Positions 25,611 through 36,244 of a DNA stretch of 64,000 nt are shown here, piece after piece (positions within the stretch are counted from its first letter, which is position 1; every line of letters starts with the position of its first letter). Under the pieces are notes generated by a model. It was given only the letters and a program-made list of their open reading frames with translations. It made no database searches and was not told where the DNA came from. The stretch is from Palsa-504 sp963739135 (GTDB lineage Bacteria > Actinomycetota > Actinomycetes > Streptosporangiales > Streptosporangiaceae), in contig CAVTZG010000007.1 of assembly GCA_963739135.1 (NCBI GenBank), positions 186,001 through 250,000 on the forward strand. The letters run 5' to 3'. Both the position numbers and the translations under genes were made by a program.

Positions 25611-26567
25611 ATGGCGGTTCTGCCTCGGCTGGTCCGGCCGATGGTGGCTACACCGCGACGTGACCTGCCCGCTGATCAGGACCGGTACGGGTGGGAGTTC
25701 AAGTGGGACGGGATGCGCGCGATCGCTTACGTCAGCGGTGAACAGGTCCGGCTGGTCTCGCGGACTAACAAGGAGATGGCGGGGAGCTATCCGGAGCTGG
25801 CCGTGCTCGCCAGCCGCGTCCAGGCCCCGGTGATCCTGGACGGGGAGATCGTAGCGGTTCACGCAGGGCGCCCGGACTTCGGGGTGCTGCAATCCCGCAT
25901 GCACGTCCGGCATCCGCCCGAGCGGCTGGTAGAGAGCATCCCGGTACAGCTGTATCTGTTCGACCTGCTGCACCACGGCGAGGAATCGCTGCTGGGACGT
26001 CCCTACACCGAGCGCCGGGCCCGGCTGCAGGACCTCGGCCTGGACGCCGACCCGGTGCGGACCCCGCCGTGGTACCGCGACGACGCGCAAGCTGTGCTGG
26101 CCGCCAGCCTCAAGCATGGCCTGGAGGGAGTCGTCGGCAAGCCGCTGGCCTCCCGCTACCACCCGGGCCAGCACCGGGACTGGATCGAGGTCAAGAACAT
26201 CCGCCACCAGAAGGTCATCATCTGCGGCTGGCAACCCGGCCAGGGTAGCCGCGCCAACACGATCGGGTCGCTGCTGCTGGGTGTCTACGATCATGGCCAG
26301 CTGCGGTACGCCGGGAATGTCGGCACCGGGTTCACCGAGGCCATGCTCGCCGGCCTGATGCGGCAGCTGGCCCCCCTGCAGCGCGACACCAGCCCGTTAA
26401 GCACCCCGGTGCCGCCCAGGTATGCCCGCGGCGCGCACTGGGTGGAAGCCCGTCTGGTCGGCGAGGTCGCGTTCACCGAGTGGACCGCCGACGGGAGCAT
26501 GCGGCACCCGAGCTGGCACGGGCTCCGCACCGACAAGAACCCCGAGCAGGTGCGCCGCGAAGACTGA
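25611..26567 (+). CDS. ATP-dependent DNA ligase (LigD-ligase/LigC type)
   Basis: About 318 residues with the nucleotidyltransferase motifs of ATP ligases: motif I EFKWDGMRA (the adenylated Lys is Lys31 from this start), ILDGEIVA (motif III region), LEGVVGKPLASRY (motif IV), WIEVK (motif V), then an OB domain from about 215 with CGWQPGQG and GNVGTGF. It seals DNA nicks using ATP, as in actinomycete end-joining. No Ku, primase or nuclease gene is adjacent. ATG 25611 is preferred (GGAAGGGG upstream); ATG 25590 is the alternative. It lies inside the segment that splits the Tra gene. Confidence 0.9.
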   Translation: MAVLPRLVRPMVATPRRDLPADQDRYGWEFKWDGMRAIAYVSGEQVRLVSRTNKEMAGSYPELAVLASRVQAPVILDGEIVAVHAGRPDFGVLQSRMHVRHPPERLVESIPVQLYLFDLLHHGEESLLGRPYTERRARLQDLGLDADPVRTPPWYRDDAQAVLAASLKHGLEGVVGKPLASRYHPGQHRDWIEVKNIRHQKVIICGWQPGQGSRANTIGSLLLGVYDHGQLRYAGNVGTGFTEAMLAGLMRQLAPLQRDTSPLSTPVPPRYARGAHWVEARLVGEVAFTEWTADGSMRHPSWHGLRTDKNPEQVRRED

Positions 26568-26591
26568 CTACTGTGGTTTGCCCTGACCCGG

Positions 26592-26960
26592 GCCTCGCGG
26601 CGTTCTCCGCTTCGGCGTGCTGAACGGCGGGCGACCCGCGATCACCCTCCGGCACCGTCCTTCCTCGATCCACGCCGGGATCGCCTCCGGATCAGCTCCT
26701 GCGGCCCGGCACAGGTGCGCGGCCTGGCATGCGAGCGGCTCGCTAGGCTCTCTCGGACGCGCCCTCGAGGATGTCGACGACCTCGGCCAGCAGGTCAGCT
26801 CTCCCGCGCGCGAGTTTCCGGAACTCGGCCACCGCAGCGGCTTCCTCGGACTTGGTCGGGTCACGCCACCTGGTGTGGTGCTTTGCCTCGCCAAACAGCT
26901 CGGCGACCAGGAGCCGGTCAGCTGCAGGCCGCCTGTCGATCGCGTGTTCTAATATCACCG
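26592..26960 (-). pseudogene. Remnant of a small conserved actinomycete protein (paralogue of 51108-51713)
   Basis: The minus strand encodes LLVAELFGEAKHHTRWRDPTKSEEAAAVAEFRKLARGRADLLAEV, a break near 26755 (stop and small deletion), then LACQAAHLCRAAGADPEAIPAWIEEGR and RPPFS. The same order (WREP..DEIAAAVAELREVAGDRPDLLAEE, then AAGADESRIPGWIEEGRRR, HPPFSG) is in the intact gene at 51108. Function unknown; the family appears to be one of helical adaptor-like proteins. Confidence 0.6.
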
Positions 26961-27009
26961 GTTTGGTTCTTCGGGCCGGACCTCGGCCGTAGCACTGGCC
27001 ATCTCCCAT

Positions 27010-27488
27010 CCGGCCAGGTCATCACTCGCGGCCTTCCCGGAACGCCCACCAGGCATCTGTGAGCGCGCATGCGCGAGGTCCGGAGCGACGGCCGTCACCG
27101 CGATGGTTACCCCGCACGTAGTCCCGGCCCCGCCTGGTCTCGGACTCGACATGGGGGCCGATCAGGATCTGCCGGCATCCGCGCTTCGGTCGCCTCACCG
27201 CGACGTCGACGAGCTTCGCCGTCTAGGCGGTTCCCGGCGCCCGCATGGTGGTCTACATCCCGGCCGGCGGGGCCGCGCGCACCGCGACGGCCCGGCTGGC
27301 GGCCGGCGATGGGATGAACGACGCTTCCCATGGTGGCCCGGCATGAGACCGAACAAGTGGCGGAACTCGTTCCCGCCACCTCATAGACCTGACTTTCGGC
27401 CGCTCTGACCATGACCTATGACCCTCCCAGCGAACGCGGCGGCGACACACGCTCTGCTGAAGACACAGTTCGTAGTCAGGAGGAAGCA
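27010..27488. other. Gap before the acetate-transporter family gene
   Basis: About 480 bases. Scattered frames (for example YIPAGGAARTATARLAAGDG near 27255-27315) look like degraded coding DNA, but no family is recognised. The ribosome binding site AGGAGGAA of the next gene is at its end. Confidence 0.35.
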
Positions 27489-28193
27489 ATGTCTACCGAC
27501 CCAACCTTCCAGCCCGGAGAAGTCAAGCCACTCAGGCCAGTGCCAGTCGCGCCCCCGGCAACGGCGACCGGCGCGGCGTGGGGTAACTCCGCGCCGCTTG
27601 CACTGGCGGGCTTCGGGATCACCACGTTCATGCTCGCCATGATCTACATCAACGCGGTCCCGGCGGCCACGACGCCGGTGGTCTTCGCCGTGGCCCTCAT
27701 GTTCGGCGGGCTCGCCCAGTTCGTTGGCGGGATCATCCAGCTGCGCATGGGCAACGTCTTCGGCGGCATGCTCTTCGGCGGCTTCGGCGCCTTCTGGATG
27801 GCGCTGTTCGTCTTCGCGGAGTTCTTCGCCAAGGACGTGCCGGTGACGCAGGTCGGCCACGCCCAGGGCCTGCTCCTGTACGCCTTCGGCATCTTCGCGG
27901 CCATCATGTTCCTAGCGTCCTTCCGCACCAGCATCGCCGTGGTCACCGCGCTCGCGATGCTGACCGCAACCCTGTTCGTGGTCGGCGCCGCGCTGTACAC
28001 CGCGTCGGTGCCAGTCATCGCGGGGACAGCGTCGTCGGGGCTGCTCAAGACCGGCGGCTGGATGGCGGTCATCCTGGCGGGATTCGCCCTGTACGTGGCC
28101 CTGGCCGAGGTGTGCCAGGCTAGCTACGGCCGCGAGATCCTTCCGGTCGGCCACCTCGACAAGCCCAGGCGCGAGGCTCTCAGGAAGGCGTAA
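27489..28193 (+). CDS. GPR1/FUN34/YaaH (SatP) family acetate transporter
   Basis: A 234-residue membrane protein with six predicted helices. The family signature is near the first helix (NSAPLALAGFGITTFMLA, the N-x-PL pattern), followed by FGGLAQFVGG and a Phe/Tyr-rich constriction region. Members are acetate/succinate channels or proton symporters in the cytoplasmic membrane. The start ATG 27489 follows AGGAGGAAGCA; earlier in-frame starts lack a site. It is alone on this strand, not in an operon. Confidence 0.88.
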   Translation: MSTDPTFQPGEVKPLRPVPVAPPATATGAAWGNSAPLALAGFGITTFMLAMIYINAVPAATTPVVFAVALMFGGLAQFVGGIIQLRMGNVFGGMLFGGFGAFWMALFVFAEFFAKDVPVTQVGHAQGLLLYAFGIFAAIMFLASFRTSIAVVTALAMLTATLFVVGAALYTASVPVIAGTASSGLLKTGGWMAVILAGFALYVALAEVCQASYGREILPVGHLDKPRREALRKA

Positions 28194-28679
28194 GACGCCG
28201 GGCATGCAGTGAAGGAGGCAATCACCGCAGCTTCGGGCATCACGCCTCCCGGGCGTGCACTCGCGGGCTGGGCATACGATCCACCACCGCTCGCAGCCGC
28301 GCCGGACCAGGATGCAGGTAGACCTGCGCCGGGCCTAGCGAGGCCACACCCGTCGGATCCTGGATCTCATCGGGCGCACCTCCCGCGTCAGACCTGGCTT
28401 GTGACACCCTCGGCGGTCTGGAACGTGTGCGGGTCGCCGACCTCGGAGTTTGCCGTTTGTCGGTAGCGGATCTGCGGACTTTACGGGCTCGGAGTAGGGC
28501 CGGGGCCGCCGGCGAAGGTCCGGCGGCCTAGCGCCCTACTAGGATTCCGCGGTCGGCCTCAGCGGCCAACTGGGCGTCGGCATCCTGCTGTGACCTGGCC
28601 AGGATTCGCTGAAGGGCCGCCACGTGCTGCTCGAATGCCTGGCGGCCGGCTCTGGTGAGGCTGGCTGAGTTGCGCGGGC
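28194..28679. other. Gap after the transporter gene
   Basis: About 486 bases with no recognised gene. It ends in a strong hairpin (28504-28528) followed by the first sequence of the PIWI fragment. Confidence 0.4.
28504..28528 (+). terminator. GC hairpin, possible terminator
   Basis: GGCCGCCGG and CCGGCGGCC form a perfect 9-bp stem with a 7-base loop. There is no T-run after it, so it would be an actinomycete-type hairpin terminator at best. It lies 311 bases past the transporter stop. Confidence 0.4.
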
Positions 28680-29450
28680 GCATGCCCACGCATCTCAACC
28701 CCACCCGCTCAGACGAACGGTACCCGTACCTGTTCCCCGGTTTCCCCGGTTGTGACATCGACTGCGGCCTGCACACCACGCTGGTCTTCAGCGACCGGAA
28801 CACCCGCGTGATCAGCGACCGGGACATGCGCGCCATCTCCGGTGCCAGCCGCGCGCAGGCACTGGAGACCGCGGTGAGCCTGTACGCGGAGGAGATCACC
28901 GCGCTCGCCGACGAGAACCGCGTCGACGTGCTCATCGTCGCCCGCCCCGAGCAGCTCATCGACACCACCCGCCGCGCCGCGCCCGCAGCCGTGGAAAAGG
29001 ACGCCGCCGGGTCACGCGCCGTTGCGGAATCCGGCGACTGCGCTAGGCTGCCCCAGTTCGCTAACTTCCACGACCTGCTCAAGGCGCGGGTGCTGCAGAT
29101 CCGGCAGCCGATCCAGATCATCCGCCGCAGCACCTGGGACGAATCCGTCCCGCCCCCGGCCGGCCATAGCCGCCAGGACGAGGCCAGCCGCGCCTGGAAC
29201 CTGCACGTCGACGACACCACCTTGGACACCTCTGTCGCCCAGGTCTTCAACGAGCGCGGCGACGGGGTGATCGTCCGTGGCGGACCCGCCCGGGTCGGCC
29301 GCGACGACCGCCAGCCCCACCTCACTGAACACGACGCGCACGCGCTGCTGCTCCACGCGCTGGCCACCTACCACCGCGAGCACCGCACCCTGCCCGCCCG
29401 CCTCGTCCTGCACAAGACCTCCTCGTTCACCGCCGCCGAGAGCCGTCACG
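28680..29450 (+). pseudogene. PIWI-domain (Argonaute-like) gene fragment
   Basis: The frame reads YPYLFPGFPGCD, LVFSDRNTRVISDRDMRAI, VDVLIVARPEQLIDTTRR, NFHDLLKARVLQIRQPIQIIRR, SRAWNLHV, then DTSVAQVFNERGDGVIVRGGP, PHLTEHDAHALL and LPARLVLHKTSSFT. These are the ordered blocks of the bacterial Argonaute/PIWI proteins of about 480 residues. The first 100 or so residues are missing, about 40 residues between WNLHV and DTSVAQ (the ALYYKAGG and first catalytic Asp region) are deleted, and the gene ends after SSFTAAES at about 29448, before the last active-site block. It is inactive as it stands. The family call is from memory of conserved blocks. Confidence 0.6.
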
Positions 29451-29473
29451 CCCGGCGGGGCAAGCCCGCCAGC

Positions 29474-29530
29474 TTGACACGACGCAGCCTCCATCTGTGC
29501 CCGGCGATACAGACCAGTAATTCTTACTGG
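29474..29530 (+). promoter_or_regulatory. Promoter-like region with a perfect palindromic operator
   Basis: A TTGACA box (29474-29479) is followed by CCAGTAA (29514-29520), TTC, TTACTGG (29524-29530), a perfect 17-bp palindrome of TetR/MarR type. It lies 160 bases upstream of the epoxide hydrolase remnant. No well-spaced -10 is seen. Confidence 0.5.
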
Positions 29531-29692
29531 CGCCACCCGGCCGGCCGATGCGCGATGGTGAGGCGGTACCGCTTGTGAAGGGGATCCTCGTGGTCTCACC
29601 TTCCACCCGCCTGCCCACCGCGGAAGGGCACGGCTCCGTCTAGGACGGCCGGCTCCACACATCGGCCACCAAGCAATACCAAGGAGACCTAC

Positions 29693-30919
29693 ATGTCTGC
29701 CCCGACCGAAACCTCAGCAGGCACCACAGCGATCCGGCCGTTCACGGTCCCGGTCACCACCGAGGCGGAACTGGAGGCCTGCGCGCGCGCGTCGCGGCCA
29801 CCCGCTGGCCCGACCAGGAACTCGTCCCGGATCATTCGCAGGGCCCGAAGCTGGCGGTCATGCAGGAACTCGCCCGCTACTGGGCGACGGAATACGACTG
29901 GCGCCGGCGCGAGGCGAAACTGAACGCCCTGCCGCACTTCATCACCGAGATCGACGGGCTGGACAGCCGACTTCATCCACGTCCGCTCCGAACACGACAA
30001 CGCGCTGCCGGCCATCATCACCCACGGATGGCCCGGCTCGGTCATCGAGCTGCTGGCGGTCATCGGCCCGCTCACCAACCCCACCGCCCATGGCGGCAGC
30101 GCAGCCGACGCGTTCAACGTGGTCATCCCGTCGATGCCGGGCTACGGGTACTCCGCCTAGCCGCGAGAGACCGGCTGGGGCCCGGACCGCATCGCCCGGG
30201 CCTGGACCGAGCTGATGAGGCGCCTGGGCTACACCCGGTTCGTGGCGCAAGGCGGCGATTGGGGCGCGATCATCACCGACGTGATGGCCGCCCAAGCCCC
30301 CCGGAACTGATCGGCATGCACACCAACCACGCCGGTGTTGTTCCAGCCGATGTCTCAACGGCGCTAGCGCGCAGTGTCCTGGGGGCCGGCGGCCCGCCGC
30401 CCTCGGGCCTGTCGGCTGAGGAGAGCCGCACGTACGAGCAGCTGAATTTCTTCTACACCAAGGGCATCGGCTACGGGATTGAAATGATTACCCAGCCGCA
30501 GGCGCTCTACGGGATCGCGGACTCACCCGTCGGGCTGGCCGCCTGGATGCTCAACCACGACGCGGCCAGCTACTCCGACATCGCGGCCGCCGTCGCGGGG
30601 CACCCCGTCGGCAACCTGACCCGGGACGAGGTCCTGGGCAACGTCACGTTCTACTGGCTGACGAACACCGGGATTTCCTCCGCCCGGGCTGTACTGGGAG
30701 AACACGTACGACTTCTTCGGCGTCAAGAACGTGGCCATCCCGGCCGCCGGGAGCGTCTTCCCCAAGGAGATCTACAAGGCCCCGCGCAGCTGGGCCGAGC
30801 GAGCCTATCCCAAGCTCATCTACTTCAACGAGGTCGACGCGGGCTGCCACTTCGCCGCCTGGCAGGAGCCGGCGCTGTTCTCCGCTGAGCTACGCGCCGC
30901 GTTCCGGTCACTGCGCTAG
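29693..30919 (+). pseudogene. Epoxide hydrolase (EHN + alpha/beta hydrolase), multiply broken
   Basis: After AAGGAGACCTAC the gene starts MSAPTETSAGTTAIRPFTV. The pieces are in order: RWPDQELV and LARYWATEYDWRRREAKLN (N-terminal EHN domain), IITHGWPGSVIELL (oxyanion), a TAG near 30160, FVAQGGDWGAIITD (nucleophile Asp), SYSDIAAAVAG, and the C-terminal FNEVDAGCHFAAWQEP with the catalytic His. There are frameshifts near 29780, 29965, 30300 and 30690. It cannot yield a functional enzyme. Confidence 0.85.
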
Positions 30920-31073
30920 CGGGTACAGGCGGATGGCGCGCACACCGTGCCTGCCATCCGCCACGCCCGGTTCGCGGGCCGGGAACCCGGCTCGGATATT
31001 CAAGCCACGAGGAGGCATCGTCATGAACGCACGCTGGCGTGCGCCCGCCGGGCTGCACACGGCCTCGGCCCTG

Positions 31074-31465
31074 CGGTGCGTTGAGCTTGTGGGCGTGCCA
31101 GCCGGCCCTGAGCTTGCCCTGCCCGAGGACCAGGTCGACGTCGCGTTGTTCTTCGACGCGGAAGGACAGGCGGATGTTCATCTGCGAGCGCACCGCGCCG
31201 TGCCCCATCACTTGCTGGGTCGGACGCTAGGTGGCGATCACCAGCGTCACGGCGGGCGCGCGGCCAAGCCGGGCGATGGTGTCGGCGCCCTTGAGCCCGC
31301 GGGCAGCTTGCTCGGCCAGCTCAGCGTATTCATCGATGATGATCACGAGCACCGGCATGCGTTCGGATGGTTCCCACTCGCGCTTGCCGATGCCGGTGAG
31401 GTACTGGGCGCGGGCATACAAGATGGTGACCGCGTCGGCGAGCAGCGCGGCCCGCGGTGCCGAGG
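31074..31465 (-). pseudogene. FtsK/SpoIIIE-type transfer protein, ATPase-core fragment
   Basis: The minus strand reads RAALLADAVTILYARAQYLTGIGKREW, then the Walker B strand LVIIIDEYAELAEQA, RLGRAPAVTLVIAT, a TAG (31227-31229) where CAG (Gln of ATQRPTQQ) is expected, VMGHGAVRSQMNIRLSFRV, DVDLVLGQGKL and GWHAHKLNAP. It stops matching at about 31074; the next expected residues (FLVSAPEH) are found at 25442, 5.6 kb away in the same orientation. The Walker A part upstream is lost; quinone-oxidoreductase sequence abuts it. Confidence 0.8.
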
Positions 31466-31808
31466 TGGTCTACGACCCGGTGGGCGGAGACATGTACACC
31501 CGGTCGACCAAGTGCATCGCGTTCGAGGGCCGGATCCTGATCGTCGGCTTCGCCGGCGGGGTAACCCAGTCCGCGCCGCTGAATCACGTGCTGATCAAGA
31601 ACTACTCGGTGGTGGGACTGCACTGCGGCCTGTACCAGACCAAGGACCCGCAGTCGATCAAGGACTGCCACGTCCAACTGGGCAAGCTGGTGGCCGACGG
31701 CCTGATCCGGCCGCTGATCGGCGAGCGGCTGGGCCTGGGCGAGGTGGCCAACGGGCTGCAGCGCTGGCCGACGGGAGCACGGTGGGCAGGTTGGCCTTCA
31801 CGCCCTGA
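31455..31808 (+). pseudogene. Quinone oxidoreductase (MDR family) C-terminal fragment
   Basis: GAEVVYDPVGGDMYTRSTKC, GRILIVGFAGG, HVLIKNYSVVGLH and GRLAFTP are the C-terminal half of a zinc-independent NADPH:quinone reductase of the medium-chain dehydrogenase family. One base is missing near 31762, so the last residues LADGSTVGRLAFTP are in another frame, ending TGA 31806-31808. The N-terminal half is absent; the fragment is fused head-on to reversed FtsK DNA. Confidence 0.75.
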
Positions 31809-31922
31809 GGAGTTACGAGGCGCTCTGTACCCGGGTGCCAGGGTAGGTGTAGCTGGTCGTGGTCCCGTCGCCGCTGCAGGCGATCCCGGTCGGCTCCATG
31901 CCGCTGTAACTGCCGAAGGTGA

Positions 31923-33347
<1,425 letters not shown>

Positions 33348-33424
33348 TCTGTCCCCTCCCGCCAGGCCTCAATAGTCGCGCATCGGCGCGCCGGGCGCGA
33401 GATGCGTGGCGCAGACTCCTGGCT

Positions 33425-34729
33425 TCACTTCCTGTTACCGATGACCAGCCAGGCCAGGGCGAGCGCGACCAGGTAGCCCGCCGCCGCCGCAGCCAGCGGG
33501 ACGTGCAGGCTCAGCGTGTGTCCCGAGCCGAGGAGCGAGCCGAGCAGGGCCACGCCGAGGGCCCCGCCCGACTGGCGGGCGGCGTTCAGGATGCCGCTGG
33601 CCACGCCCGCGTGCCCGGGGCCCAGCGGCGCCCACCACGGCGGCGGTCATGGCCGGCATGGCCAGCGAGACCAGGCCAAGCAGCACCGAGCCGCGACGAT
33701 GACGGCCAGCGGCGGGCCGGCGCCCGCGGCGGCCAGGACCGCCGCCCCGGCGGCGGCCAGCGTGAGCTCGGCGAGCATCGACGGCCGCAGGCCGAGGCGC
33801 GCGGTCAGCCTGCCGCTGGCCAGCGAGCCGGCGCCGACGACCAGGCTCATCGGCACCAGCAGCAGCCCGGTGACCAGGACCGGCTCATGGCGCGACTGCT
33901 GGAGGAACAGCGACAGGTACAGCAGCGACCCGTACAGGACCAGGTTGAAGATCACCCCGACCCCGGTGGCGCCGCTGAGGTTCCTGGACCGGAACAGGGC
34001 CAGCGGCAGCAGCGGGGACGCTCGCCGCCGCTCGGCCCGGACGAACAGGCAGGCGGCTGCCGCCCCGGCCGCGAGCAGGCCGGCCGGAACCGGGGAGAGC
34101 CAGCCGAGCTGACCCGTCGTGATGAAGCCGGCGGTGAGCCCGGCCAGGGAGGCGACCCCGAGCAGCAGGCCCGGAACGTCAAGCCGCCGCTCCGGGTTGC
34201 GCGGCGATTCGGTCACGTGCCGCCGGAGCAGGAACACGGTGAGCACGCAGACGGGCACGTTAACCAGGAAGATCGACCGCCAGCCGGCCAGCGTCACCAG
34301 CGCGCCGCCGGCCACCGGGCCGAGCGCCACGCCCCGTGACCCCATCGCGCCCCACACGCCGAGCGCACGCGCCCGCGACCGCGGACCGGGGAACTGGTGC
34401 ACCAGCAGGGCAAGCGAGCAGGGCAGCAGGGCCGAGGCGCCGAGGCCCTGCACCGCGCGGGCCGCGATCAGCACGCTCAGCGACGGGGCCGCGGCGCACG
34501 CGGCCGAGCCGACCGCGAAGGCCGCCAGCCCGCCCGCGAACAGCTTCCTGGCCCCGACCCGGTCCGCGGCCGACCCCGCAGTGAGCATGATCGAGGCCAG
34601 GGCCAGAGTGTAGGCGTCGACGACCCACTGCAGGTCGGCCAGCGAGCCGCCGATCTCGCGCTGGATGGCCGACAGCGCGACGTTCACGATCGTGACGTCG
34701 AGCTGGATCACGAAGAAGCCCAGGCACAC
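33425..34729 (-). pseudogene. MFS drug exporter (DHA2, 14-helix type), frameshifted
   Basis: The main frame (from GTG 34729) has helix 1 with FFVIQLDVTIVNVAL, motif A SAADRVGARKLFAGG, QGLGASALLP and GGALVTLAGWRSIFLVNVP (motif C region), typical of DHA2 exporters. Near 33650 the frame breaks; the rest, LLGLVSLAMPAMTAAVV then PGHAGVASGILNAARQSGGALG and a last helix ending VIGNRK, is spread over two other frames and stops at 33425. Homology also extends a few residues upstream of 34729 (HTAIALIS) without a visible start. Two indels make it nonfunctional or truncated. Confidence 0.75.
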
Positions 34730-35437
34730 CGAGATCAGGGCGATCGCCGTGTGCCTGGTGGGAGGTTCGGAGTATCCGGGCTGGGTGTCATCCCAGCGGA
34801 TGCCCAGCGGTTTCCGTCCACAACATGCCGACGTGATCGCAACCAGGATTGACGCACATGAGCCAGATCACCGAGGAGACCTGGCGCGGAAGAGGTCTGT
34901 GGTTCAAGTCCGCATGGCCCGCCAGCTAGCGTGTATTAGACAGCCGCCCAGGCCAGCCCTGGATGATATCGCGGCAGACGCGACGGACTAGACGGCACCT
35001 AGCCCACGTGGATAATGTGTTTAGAGGAAGTATCCGCCCGGTACCCGGCAGGGCCATCACCCGCGGCATAACCGGACTCGGGCGCCACCGTTCAGGCCAG
35101 CAGCCGCGGACCGGTACCACCGACCCACTGGGTCCCTCGCCAGCCGCAAGAGCCATAACTGGATAATCTGCATAGGGACGATTGCATGATCAGCGAGAGA
35201 GTCAACCACGCCGAATCGGCAGGGATCCGGCGCTCGCAGCAGGTTAGGAGCGTCGGCCTCTGCTAACGCTGTGTGATAGCTTCGTCGGCTGCTTGCCCGG
35301 CGGTACCGGCTGTTCGGGGCGAGGTTGCAGTTCCGGCTGGTGAGGCTGGGACCGCAGCGGTTGTATTGCCGCCCGGTCTGGCCTGTTCGGGGAAGCGGGC
35401 GGATGGCTGGCCTGGGGGCGGGTAGGGTCTGGCTGTC
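34730..35437. other. Intergenic region with a tRNA remnant
   Basis: About 700 bases. The only recognisable item is the tRNA-Ala 3' half at 34881-34922; the rest holds no gene I can support. Confidence 0.45.
34881..34922 (+). other. 3' half of tRNA-Ala(GGC): attachment-site remnant
   Basis: From the anticodon loop CTGGCGC (anticodon GGC at 34883-34885), the segment reads GGAAG (3' anticodon stem), AGGTC (variable loop), TGTGG-TTCAAGT-CCGCA (T arm, 5 bp with a 7-base loop) and TGGCCCG (acceptor 3' strand). No 5' half precedes it. Integrases of actinomycete elements cross over in tRNA 3' ends, so this is best read as an att site left by an integrated element. Confidence 0.65.
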
Positions 35438-36244
35438 ATGTCCGATGCCAGGGCGGTGGTGGCGGGCCGGTACCGGCTGGAGGGCCGGATCGCGGCCGGC
35501 GGCATGGGCGAGGTCTGGAAAGGCACGGATGCGGTGCTGGGCCGGCCGGTGGCGGTCAAGCTGCTGCGGGCCGGGTACGCGCAGGACCCGGGATCGCTGG
35601 CGAGGTTCCGGTCCGAGGCCCGGCATGCCGCCTCGGTGTCGCATCCGGGCATCGCGTAGGTCTATGACTACGGCCAGGCGGAGCCGCCTTACCTGGTGAT
35701 GGAGCTGGTGGACGGGCCGTCGCTGGCTCAGGTGCTCGGCGGCGGGCCGCTGGATCCGGGCCGGGCCATGGACGTGGTGGCCCAGGCGGCTGCGGGCCTG
35801 GACGCCGCGCACCGGGCGGGCCTGGTGCACCGTGACATCAAGCCGGGGAACCTGCTGCTCGGCCCGGGCGGCCAGGTGAAGATCACCGACTTCGGGATCT
35901 CCCGCGCCGCCGGGTCAGCGACGGTGACCGGTACCGGGGAACTGCTCGGCACGCCGGCCTACCTGGCCCCGGAACGGCTCGCCGGCCAGGTGGCCACCCC
36001 GGCCAGCGACCTGTATTCCCTCGGCGTGCTCGCGTGGGAATGCCTGGCCGGGACGCCGCCGTTCACCGGGACGCCGGCCGAGGTTGCCCTGGCGCACCAG
36101 ACCCGCCCGCTGCCGCCGCTGCCCGCCGCGGTGCCCGCCGATGTGGCCGCGCTGGTGGCCGAGCTGACGGCCCAGGACCCGCTGGCGCGGCCGCGGGGCG
36201 CCGGTGAGGTCGCCGGGCGGGCCGGCCGCTCCGCGACGCTGTGA
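35438..36244 (+). pseudogene. Ser/Thr protein kinase with an in-frame amber codon
   Basis: MSDARAVVAGRYRLEGRIAAGG opens a PknB-like kinase: GGMGEVW, VAVKLL, SVSHPGIA, then TAG (35657-35659) where Gln of IAQVYD is expected, VMELVDGPSL, HRDIKPGN, DFGISRAAG and GTPAYLAPE. The same frame continues to TGA 36242-36244. Only the amber codon interrupts the catalytic domain. At the end, a missing base in CCGGCCGCTCC may have cut it off from the following transmembrane-PASTA part, which is in the -1 frame. Confidence 0.8.

Noticed and set aside
35657..35659. Amber codon reassignment
   Set aside because: Intact genes in the window use TAG as a normal stop (for example at 558-560 and 22957-22959), and the amber-containing genes have other damage.
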